Shown here: positions 44,662 through 54,574 of the stretch, one piece after another
Layout of the letters: each line of letters begins with the position of its first letter
Numbering within the stretch: position 1 is the first letter of the stretch
Assembly (NCBI GenBank): GCA_036245805.1
Contig: BTRK01000004.1
Location: forward strand, 9,238,001-9,302,000
DNA: 64,000 nucleotides
Origin: Pristionchus mayeri
Lineage: Eukaryota > Nematoda > Chromadorea > Rhabditida > Neodiplogasteridae
Direction: 5' to 3'
Translations under genes and position numbers: made by a program
Notes under the pieces: generated by a model
What the model saw: the letters and a program-made list of their open reading frames with translations, nothing else
The model's database searches: none
What the model was told of the DNA's origin: nothing

Positions 44662-45016
44662 TCGGCGTGAAACATTCGGTACTAGGCCGGATGAGCACTA
44701 TGACGTCATGCCGACTTTGATGTATCAGAGGCTCATCCGACCTAACACTCTAGGCTCATGCTTTTCCAAAAACATTCAGAAATATTATTTTGCCCGATTT
44801 CGTACAATATTGGTGCTGCCATTTCTTTGTTATGAGCCTCTTAGCTGAGACTGGTGCAATCTTTAAAAAGTGTATTAATCATGCAGTATTTCGAATGAAA
44901 TAACATCATACTGCAGTTCACAATTACATTTGAAAAAAACAAACAAATAGACAAACATATCACAGGTCTTCTGAGAGATCGCAGATGCCGTTTGACAAAA
45001 ACTTCAAACAGCTTTA
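44662..45016. other. 3' flank of the PiT gene
   Basis: No gene recognised. Presumed 3' UTR and spacer. Confidence 0.4.
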
Positions 45017-45682
45017 ATCCAAAAGGTCAAGGAACTTTGATTTCAAGTTTCAAATCCATAAATTTTAAACAACCTAAAAGCCAAAAAAAATCGTCGAATT
45101 TTTCGTTGGTTTTCGGGGGGAATCCAGATTTTTTCAGAATAAAATATTTTCTTTGGAAATGACTTCAAACCTCTAAAAGTGAGACAATAGTAGGAATTAA
45201 ACAAATTGGTGTTCATCCGAGCGCTGATAAAGCATGAATATGAAAATTTGAAATCGTTGAAATTCGGGAATTTTCGAAAAACATCAGATTTTCGGTGTTT
45301 GAACCCATAGAGAAAAAAATGGAACGGTCTGAGAGCTAAAACAAGTAAAATGTTTTATGTAAAAAGGTATGAGGAATTCGAATCTGCAAATATCTCATTG
45401 AAATGTGTGATAATTTTTTACAAGATATCAACTTTTTTTTGCACTTAAAATTCGAATTGGTGGACTTTTCGGCATGATATACTTTTCCAGTCATTTTTGG
45501 TCCAACACAATACTTATTCCTCTCGTGCAGACAAACAAAATGCTTTTTGAACGACCTTTTCCGTCAACTTTATAAGAACTTATAATTTTTTGAAATTTCG
45601 AAATTTCGATAGCCGGCTTTTAGGTTGTTTAAAATTTACGGCTTTGTAACTTGAAATCAAAGTTCCTTTACCTTTGGGGTAT
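45017..45682. mobile_element. foldback element (0.67 kb)
   Basis: The left words AAGGAACTTTGATTTCAAG and AAACAACCTAAAAGCC are mirrored at the right by CTTGAAATCAAAGTTCC and GGCTTTTAGGTTGTTT. No coding frame, and the exact ends are uncertain. Confidence 0.6.
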
Positions 45683-45698
45683 CCACCCCATACATGCC

Positions 45699-46029
45699 TG
45701 CTGTGTAAGAGGCTAGATCATAAGTCTGACACAGCCGCACTCACTTACCGTAGTCAACTATTACCCGTTCCACAAGTAATATGATTCCACTGGCTGGGAA
45801 TAGCTTGCCTTATTCCCGCGCCCTTCTAGAGAGACCTGTCTTGTCTCTCCCCGTCCGGTCGCTCCCTATTAGCCATGTAGGTGACCCTTGTAATCTAGGG
45901 ATGCGACACTACCTTTCTACAACCACCTCTCTCCTATTTACTACTCTCTATCTTCCATTATTAATATTGTCCCGTATAGTAATAAATACTCTTTATTACT
46001 TACCACTCTCACCACGCTCATACATAACA
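45699..46029. repeat. 5' LTR (331 bp)
   Basis: TG...CA ends. More than 90 percent identical by eye to 49202-49552, apart from a 20-base insertion in the latter. Confidence 0.88.
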
Positions 46030-49000
46030 TTATGGCGTTCAGGATTGTTTAACTTACTCGCGTTTACTAACTAGTTTCGCGTAGTTACTTGTATTTTCCT
46101 TATGTCATCATTTTTTTCGTATTTCGCATTGTTTTCCTGTCGTGTCTCGTTCCTCTGGCTGACCCGGGCAAATGTGTGCTTCCGGTGTCAGAAGTCGTGC
46201 CCATCTCTTGTGCAGGGTGCGCACAACCACATCTCTTGTGCGGTGGTAGTTTCGCGACTGAAATTTCGTCATGTGCGCACGAAGTGCTCTCGAATTTTTT
46301 ATTTGAGTAGCAAGTGCGAATGATGATTTTACGGTAGAAATTTTCGTTCTGTGTGCACGGAGTGCTGCCCGATTTTCGAATTGGCTAGCTGAGACTTCGA
46401 GTGTGACATTTCGAAATTCCACGCGTGGTGTGCGGCGTCGCGGTCAGGTGCTCCGACCGGTGGAAATCAAACGGAGGAATACACCCTACAGAAGTGCTGG
46501 GTGATTTCAATGTTGTGGTGATTTCGTGATTCAGTCTGGGAAATGGATGGACAACTTGAAATAGCTGCGGCTTAGTTGAGGATCCGAGTACCTGGAAGGA
46601 CTGTGGCGTAATCAGTCAAGTGTGTGAGTGATACAACTGGTGAAGTGCCATGTTGTGCCACTTCTGAGGGATTGCGGATGCTCCTGAACACGAACATTAC
46701 TGAGAGATTTCCAAGAGGGGGAAGAGGGAACATAACACTGATAATGAATATAACTGCGGTTTATTCAGACTGAGTTGCGAGGTGTAACCAGTTGTTCTGT
46801 GGAGGAATATCAGTGAGCGAAATAAATTGATTTGATGAATTCTGATAATGAATGGAACTGCGGTTCATTCAAGCTGTTTTACAAGTGGTGATCCAGCTAT
46901 TCCGTGGAGGAATATCAGAAAGTTGAGCAGCCATCATGATGACGAAATGCAGTGCAATTGGACATAAGACCGTCCCCATTGAAGCAACACTGTAATGAAT
47001 CGAAGGAATACCAATGGAGAAGCATGATATTGTAGTGCAGTGTGTACTACCGTATATGAGCAATGGAAAATAAGGACATTACGTGGTGTGTGATATCAGA
47101 AATCAACAACAAGCATGAGACTCAAAGGAGTTGAGCTGTTTTGACTCGAGTACAAGTGCATTGAGTGGTTGAAGAGCACCTGCAACGTGTTGACAAGGTC
47201 ACACAAGGTTACGGTAGCTTCACTCAAGTGATACCGTGGAAAGAGAGAAGCGTTTTTCGAGTTTCAAACTTGACTAACCTGGTTCACACGTGATGGCAGT
47301 GAGGTGATACGACTCTCTCGATAGACTAGTGGTCTGATGTGGCCTATGATTGAGCCAGAGATGAGGAGAGGAGTACGGTATTCACACTCAAGAAGCTGTT
47401 AGGAAGATATTGGTTGAGAGTAATCACTGACACAAGAGGTGATCAGTCGACAGAGTAAAGAACTGTGTGTGCTGCGGGCATGCACAGAGGAGAAGGAGAA
47501 GACCCATTGAGTGGAGATATCAGTGCAATCTATTTGGAGATGCCGGTGATCTCGAGACTCATGGAGGCGCTGGTGTGTAGGTGTACACCCAATGCAGAGT
47601 GACGTGGTCTAGTCACTCGAACCCCGATTCTCGACTTGTCGGTAGTGATGATTCCGAAGTGGAATCACAGTTAATCATTCACAATGTATGTGAATGTACA
47701 GTAGTCAAGCGCATCAAGTACCCGGAGTACTACGCGTACCGGGTGGAATATCCAGAATAACGCGAGCTTGGACTGGACGGACCGGACTTACGAGTGCGAT
47801 GAGCGGTACTGTAGGGCAAGAATCCCTTGTACCAGCCAGCAGGTGTGCTATGTGGAGATCGATCAGCGATCGGAAGATCAACTTACTGTAGTGGGAGTGA
47901 ACTCGAAGGAGTACACTTGGTGCAGGAGCGGACATTCGAAGTCGATAGTAGAATTGTGCCATTAGATGCTGACCCCATGAGAGGGCAGAGCAGAATTCTG
48001 TTGATACCGGAGGTTGACTTGGACTCAAATGAGAGGAAGCAACTTCTCCACGATCGATTTCATTGTGTGTATTCGTGTGTTGAAGCTGAAAAGTGATGGA
48101 ACCATGGATAATCAGACACACCAAGGGCAGATTATTTATACCAACTGAGACTATCGTGTGGAAAGAGCCCACTCCGAAGACGCTCGTAGCTGAGAGACCA
48201 CGAAGCTAGTGTGCACGCTATGCCTGTTTAATTGAACAGCAGCAAACTGAATGGGAATGCGGAGGAGGTGCATCGGTGAATCTGGAAGAGATTACCTGTG
48301 ATATGCCATGGAACGCTGTGTTCGCTTCCTTGGTTTCGTCGATGTGTACGAAATCTACCGTAACCCAAGCTGGAGGAATCTACGGATCCTGCCAGGAATG
48401 GATATCTGTTCATTCACCGAGTGCTTTCAAGTAGCCAGAAATGCTCATTTCTTCAAAGAGGAAGAAGGAGAGGAGTGTTAGGAGTGGTGAACGAAGCAGA
48501 TGAAAGATGAAGATTATCCTGTGAGGGTAATACAGTGAAGAGAATCTCACTACTAAGACTTCGTATGAATGAAGTGTGAGAGTCCGAGTGAATACGCTGA
48601 ACAATAGAGCACTGATCTTCGAAAAAGGTCACGAATCAGAGCACTATCCCTGGAAAGGAGATAAGAAAGGTGTCTGATGGAAGTGTGCTAAAGTCAGTGA
48701 ATGTTCGTCGGTGATCTTCGGGTAGAAGATCGAGTATCTACTTATCTCTCTCGCTCTGTGAGGAAGGAGAGGAGATGCAGTGTGACCTCGGCTCACTCTC
48801 CCCAAAGAAGAAGGAAGAGGAGGGAGTCCGAGAGACGAGATGTCGGTAAAGCAACCAGAGAGTTCGCTAAGGGTACTACCGTACATCATGAGTGAAGAGT
48901 CATCGAGGGCTGTGTGTCCAGAGATGGTTGATGACTGAGGATCGTGTGCAAGTGCAACGGCATCGTCATCGTGTTCAAGTGCAACTACGCTACATCGTTT

Positions 49001-49201
49001 ACGAGTGTGCATCCACGAGCCATCGATTCGTCCAAGATTATCGTGCCCACGGAAGTTGTGGAGAACGACAAGAAGACATACTCTCAAAGAGTCCCATTGA
49101 TAGACTACCGTACACTATTCTTTACGATATTGATATCCCGTGACTTATGCTCTCATTTCGTCAGATATTCAATACTCGTATTTCATATCTTGTGGCGGAG
49201 G

Positions 49202-49552
49202 TGCTGTGTACGAGGCTAGATCATAAGTCTGACGCAGCCGCACTCACTTACCGTAGTCAACTATTACCCGTTAATCAAGTAATATGATTCCACTGGCTGT
49301 GAATAGCTTGCCTTATTCCCGCGCCCTTCTAGAGAGACCTGTCTTGTCTCTCCCCGTCGTGCTGGATGGTTGTTAGTCCGGTCGCTCCCTATTAGCCATG
49401 TAGGTGACCCTTGTAGTCTAGGGATGCGACACTACCTTTCTACAACCACCTCTCTAATATTTACTACTCTCTATCTTCCATTAATAATATTGCCCCGTAT
49501 AGTAATAAATACTCTTTATTACTTACCACTCTCACCACGCTCATACATAACA
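49202..49552. repeat. 3' LTR (351 bp)
   Basis: Same as the 5' LTR, with an extra segment GTGCTGGATGGTTGTTAGTC near 49360. Confidence 0.88.
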
Positions 49553-49717
49553 ATGCCTTTTGGATTAAAGCTGTTTGAAGTTTTTGTCAAACTAAACTAT
49601 TCTGTGTTGTAACTGTGATTTCAACAACGTTTGCAGCACCGATGGATCCCTTCTGAAGCGATTTTCCGAGTACAAAACTGAAGATGCCTCAAACATTCTC
49701 GAACATTGTTGCTTAGC

Positions 49718-51683
49718 TCACTTTCGGTACGGTGTCGCATAGTATATCATAATGAACGGGGCCAATTCTGGCATGAGCGACACGTACTGAAAGTTTTGAT
49801 TTCTTGTGCATTTTTCTCAATAATTCTATAAATTGTGTTCTCATTACCCAGACAATGGAGAGTTCGACGAATGTCGAAGTATAAATCAATCTTTTGACGA
49901 AGAAAGCATTAACCACAGCGAAGAGAAAGAAGATGGGCAGGCAAGCTTGCAGGGTTAGCACCTCAATTTTGAGTTTGTTATACAAATCAAGATCAACATA
50001 TTGATTGTGCTAACCTTAACCATCGTCTTGTGCATTTCCTTAGTTTTCTCGCTCATAGAATCATTCAAATTTAGCTTGCTCAAGACCTGATATCAAGCAA
50101 TGTTTGGACGATAATCTACAAAATATCATGTGCAGTAGAGTGTAAGCGAACAGAGTAAGCTAGTAAACATCTTCCAACACTTTCATGAACACTGTGTTAT
50201 CCTTCTGTAGAATCTCTACTCCTCCCTTCATATATCATAAGTGCGGAAAATTAGTGAATTCAGCCCCCCGAATCCAAATTGTCACCTTCCATCTAATGAA
50301 GAAAATGAGCAAGCACGAGGGCAAAACCGGGCCCATCACGTAGGCTTGAACGATGATTGAGAGCGGACGTAATCGTCCCAAGTCAGCCCGGCCTCAACTT
50401 TAGAGTTGGACATGATGTGGAGAACGTGTCTTCTTTTTCGATTAATCGACTGATAAACGAATTCAGGTATTTGTATCACCATTTCTGTAAAGTACAGACG
50501 CTTTTCGATCACCTTCCATCACGTAGCCTTCGAACTGATCGTGTTCGGGGTGTGCAATTCGAAAAGCCGCTCGAACCTCATGAGGTGGGTCGTTCGCGTA
50601 GTATGCGACTAGCTGAATAAGTATATGATGGTGAGCCCAATGCATCTAGATGTATTTTCTAGCATAATAAACAAACAATGCAGGTCGGACAAGTCGATAG
50701 TTAAGGGGATTTCCACTTATTTGTATTGTGTTCATGTTCTCAAGTAACCGTTCCACTCGCAAAGACTGATTTGATATGATTAGGGGAAAATGTGGGTTAA
50801 TAGAAGGTTATATTATCGTAGGAATATGCGTCACCATAAATGCGAATGATTGGAGATAGAAGGCGGCGAAGATGATCCTCATAGCGCGGGTACTCGGCGG
50901 CGTTCTGCAACAAATGTTTAAAAATCTTCTAAATTGTATTATCTCAATTAAAATAAACATGAGTGAATTTACCGATCAATGACGTAAAGTCGGAAGGCAA
51001 ATGCGAAGGTAATGAGAAACAGCGACTGGGGCATCGTTTCCAGTAGAATTGCTAAACAACAAATCAGAAAATTGGACGTCAAAGGAGTCCTCAGAAAGAT
51101 CAAAGTAATGCGCGGGCAGAGTTTTTGACCTAATGTCTCTCACATAATGCCTTCGACCCAGTGATATCGTCTGCATTTAGCTCACAGTGTAGAAGGTGGC
51201 AGAAAACGTTTGAGACGAGAGTACACGGTCCGAGAAACACCCTGATGTTGACATCTGAACGGCATGAACCTGGAATATATTTCGTAAGTGTAGTCCTCAT
51301 TCTCTTGAAATTTCTAAAATGTCATTATTAAAATAATCCATGAACGCAACACGAATGCAACCTGTCAATAGCGATAGTGCTGCCCAAACAACCCAACAGG
51401 TCGAAAAAAACGCAATTTGCGAGAAGAATTGAGAAGGATCTGAGGTATTGGAATATTTTTATGTGACAATCGTACTGATAACTCTCTGGTAAATGGCATG
51501 TATTCTTAAGTCTGACATTGTGAGGTAAGGTTGGAGTAAAAGTATTCAAAAAAAGATTGACTTCCAAGAGTCTGGCGAACAACATTTTATTGCGATGAAT
51601 AGTGCAATGTTTCCAATTGCTCCGACTGCACCCGGGATGTTGTACGCGAAGATGAAAATCCACTCCAAGGTTGTCAATGACAT
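49718..51683 (-). CDS. srd: SRD-family 7TM chemoreceptor, complete, 10 exons
   Basis: 297 residues, the normal SRD length. Exons: 51683-51594, 51474-51351, 51254-51186, 51051-50973, 50904-50835, 50612-50513, 50392-50286, 50086-50015, 49961-49848 and 49786-49718, all phase-consistent. TM1: AYNIPGAVGAIGNIALFI. TM2: YLRSFSILLANCVFFDLL. TM3: VFLGPCTLVSNVFCH. Then FRLYVIDR, the extracellular HPEHDQFEGYVMEG, TM5 IIVQAYVMGPVLPSCLL, the loop SEKTKEMHKTMVKVLTLQAC, and the C-terminus LAPFIMIYYATPYRK-stop. GPC in TM3, the K-x-MHK loop and PFxxxYxxxPYR end are SRD signatures. It should act in ciliated sensory neurons as an odorant or pheromone receptor. Intron 1 begins with GC (51593), the only choice that keeps phase. 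The gene lies directly beside the LTR element. Confidence 0.88.
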
Positions 51684-51778
51684 AGTGGCCACAGCTTTCC
51701 TAAATAATACGCTTTTTTCGGTAAACACGGTATCGAACACAGTAACTTACACGTGAAAGAGATAAGTTGTGTATTTCT

Positions 51779-52280
51779 TCAACTTGAGATGCCGATACAA
51801 AGAACACATATGAGTAAATTTATGGCTGTCTGCGGGAATATCGTAGCGAAAACAGTCACATTTTCATGAAATATTGTATTCCATGTGAATGCATATAAAA
51901 GAAAAAAAAGCATTCGCGTTTTTGTGTGAGTCAGGATGAATAATAGTAGAAGGAAGCAACTCAAAATGCATAAGCAGAAAAGCATACAAAATATCGCAGA
52001 AATTTCATTGCCATTTTGGACAGGATCCCCATAACAGGATACATGGGTTTGAATTCAAACTTTGAAATCGCTTGAAAAGCTCTTTTACGAATAGAATAAC
52101 CGCTGTACCAAAGTGATAAAAGCACGTCATAAACAGCGTTACTAGATGATCGATAAAAATCGGCGAAATTGGCACATGTAACACAGCCTTACCACCACTC
52201 GTTAAATGTGAATGTGTTGTTATTTCGTTCACACCGAATGTAATAATTCGTATGTCGTACCGTGCGTGAGGCTTTATCAC
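51779..52280 (-). CDS. fragment of a multi-pass membrane protein, possibly SRA-like
   Basis: A segment HVPISPIFIDHLVTLFMTCF, then ILFVKELFKRF and LNSNPCILLWGSCP is reminiscent of the TM2-TM3 region of SRA/SRAB/SRE receptors (H-x-N-like start, NPC, later C). Downstream, in another frame, comes a strongly hydrophobic run (ILSCFLLLLFILTHT and INLLICVLCIGISS). No complete exon chain can be built, so this is a guess; it may be a relic upstream of the SRD gene. Confidence 0.3.
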
Positions 52281-52501
52281 AAATGTTTTTTCAAACTTTT
52301 TTCACTAGGATCTGGCAAAGACGAAGGAATTGCCTCAGTTTTTGTCGAAGTGCTCCTGTATCTCTTCGAAAAATAATTGATGCAACATTACATATTTGGA
52401 AACATATCTGCTGTCCGGTGTATGTTGTGGAGCCCCACTAGATAGATAATGAGACGAATAAACAATGCGGTCCGATCAGGGAAGAAGGCACTTGTCAGAC
52501 G

Positions 52502-53818
52502 TATATGACAGGAATCGCGAGAGAATTGCCTATTTTCGAGGGTTTGCGGCGGTAGGAATCAAACTCTTTGGATCAGGCTATCAATTAAGCACTAAGTACT
52601 TTGAGTGATGCTCTTTCAAACTGCGTTGTTGGAATTTTGATAACTATCGTCATTTTGGAGATTCAGAAGGCCAAACTTGGGACACTCACTTTTTGGGGGT
52701 CAAGTCGCGCCCACTTAAATGATCATAACTTTCTTTTAAATTGAGATAAAAGGTCGTTCTTTGTTTCCAAAGAAAGCAGTGATCATGCGTAACAACTTTC
52801 ATGTCGAAGACATCATTCCTTGTTCACGCTCTGTTGCGGGGTGGTCGCCTGTACTAAAAATTCCCCGATTCTGCAAATCGGAATTTCCGCACAAAGTCAA
52901 TACGCACGATTGATAGGGCCTATATGTGTCCAACTTGAGCCAAAAAATCAAGGAAATCGGGGCATGTATATAAAAATGGCGCTAGCTTAAGTACGGTAGC
53001 CAAAAAAAGGTTACCAGACGTCAATCCTTCCAAAGCTTCTGTTGGCCTCTATTGGTCCCATTTAAGTCCAAAAACATACAAAACAACATTTTTTGTTGTT
53101 TACACCTTATATTGTACCTCTACCGTACGTTGAATTGACTATGTGCCCGAAAACTTGAAAATCGATATCTGACCATCTCCATCTTTACAGATATGCGTAT
53201 CTGTATGAAATTGGTTTATAATAATGTAAAAACATCCCTCGGAACACCTCAAAGAGATGGCGCACCTATAAATAGGTTATTTCGTCTGAAGAATCTAAGA
53301 AAATGCACAACAACGTAAATAAATTCATCGCAGACATAGAGGTCCAGTCTATGGCAAAAAATGTAGAGGACGATGAGCTAAACACTTCATCTGTTGAAAG
53401 TGAGTCTCTATCTTTTCGCTTACGCGAGCCACAGAGCCTAGAAGTTGAGAAGAAACGGGCTAGAATCGCCCGAGAGCGCGCGCTCTAACCGTCTGACGCT
53501 CCCGCCGCCTGCCCTCCCTCTCCCTACCCTCTATTTAGGGCTCCCCAGCGAGCGTCTTGGTTCGTTTTTCGCCAACTTCTAGGCTCTGTGGCTCGCGTAA
53601 ACGAAAAGATAGAGACTCACTTTCAACAGATGAAATGTTTAACTCATCGTCCTCTACATTTCTAGCCATAAATTGGACCTCTATGTCTGCGATTAGCTTA
53701 TTTAAGTTGTTCTGCATTTTCTTGGATTCTTCAGACGAAATAACCTATTTATAGGTGCGCCATCTCTTTGAGGTGTTCCGAGGGATGGTTTTACATTATT
53801 ATAAAACAATTTCATGCA
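52502..53818. mobile_element. TATGAG-family foldback, right arm truncated
   Basis: The left arm starts TATGACAGGAATCGCGAGAG and follows the copy at 40671 closely. The right arm pairs with it only to TTTTACATTATTATAAAACA and then stops at about 53818; roughly 700 bp of the expected right arm are absent. The central open frame recurs at 53303-53488 (plus) and 53717-53535 (minus). Confidence 0.8.
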
Positions 53819-54056
53819 AGTTCTATATAGAAACACGTGAAACAGGATTTTCGAAAATTCGAATGTCAACTGAAAACGCCGATTTGTCCCGATTCTCTCG
53901 TGATAGGCCTGATATGCAATACAAAATTCCAGCCGAGAAAATGAAAATGATTAGAAAAAGCCTTCTTCATCCAATTTCCTGTTCCGATCGGTAGAGGATT
54001 GTCAACAGTAGTCTCGCTTGAGTAAAGGACAACAAGTTAAATTATTTTGTCCTTTT

Positions 54057-54058
<2 letters not shown>

Positions 54059-54093
<35 letters not shown>
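54059..54093. repeat. (GA)n microsatellite
   Basis: About 17 GA dinucleotides. Confidence 0.9.
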
Positions 54094-54096
<3 letters not shown>

Positions 54097-54272
54097 TGTA
54101 GTCCGCGAAAGGTTGCAGAAAGTGTGACGCTAGTGCTCAGCCATCCACTAATGTTCGATGAAAAAGCGGTAGATACTGTTACTTTCACAAAATGAAAGCG
54201 ATGCAGGACGAGCATCAATCCTACCGCCTCTGGCTCCCCTCAATGGACCATCCTTTCGCGATTCGCCCCTTA

Positions 54273-54274
<2 letters not shown>

Positions 54275-54350
<76 letters not shown>
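54275..54350. repeat. (CT)n microsatellite
   Basis: About 38 CT dinucleotides followed by CTATCTCTATCT. With the GA tract 180 bases upstream it can pair as an inverted repeat. Confidence 0.9.
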
Positions 54351-54356
<6 letters not shown>

Positions 54357-54574
54357 ATCTCTATACCTTTTGACCTTTTTATATTGTACCTTTTGCGTCG
54401 TTTGTACTGGTGACTGCACGGCGTAGTGGAAAACCATTACCATGTGGATGGACATTGAACCTCCAGGGCCGGAAATGTTTGTTCGTAATCGGCAAGGGTC
54501 GCTTCATCTTCCACGCTCTCACTATAGTTCTAGCGGCGAGAGATCGCGTTTAGAAGAAGGAGACTGTTGTATCG

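Larger units (their letters stand above)
45699..49552. mobile_element. LTR retrotransposon without intact coding region (3.85 kb)
   Basis: Two direct repeats (45699-46029 and 49202-49552) begin TGCTGTGTA and end ACATAACA, so TG...CA. ATGCC occurs just outside both ends (45694-45698 and 49553-49557), a 5-bp target duplication. A purine-rich GTGGCGGAGG precedes the 3' LTR. The 3.17-kb interior shows no frame longer than about 150 codons and no reverse transcriptase, protease or integrase motif. Some cysteine-rich short frames (near 46170 and 47790) could be gag- or env-like remnants. Superfamily is not assigned. Confidence 0.88.
53819..54574. other. spacer with two microsatellites, no gene
   Basis: Short frames only. 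The (GA)n and (CT)n tracts are listed separately. The start of the dehydrogenase gene follows at 54575; an additional 5' exon here cannot be excluded. Confidence 0.4.

Noticed and set aside
47714..48172. 152-codon minus frame inside the LTR element
   Set aside because: Antisense to the element and without recognisable motifs; probably chance.
48644..49087. 147-codon minus frame before the 3' LTR, considered as an envelope gene
   Set aside because: Antisense orientation and no signal peptide, transmembrane segment or conserved cysteine layout; not supportable.
54192..54455. Frames made of Ser-Leu or Arg-Glu repeats
   Set aside because: Simply translations of the (CT)n microsatellite.
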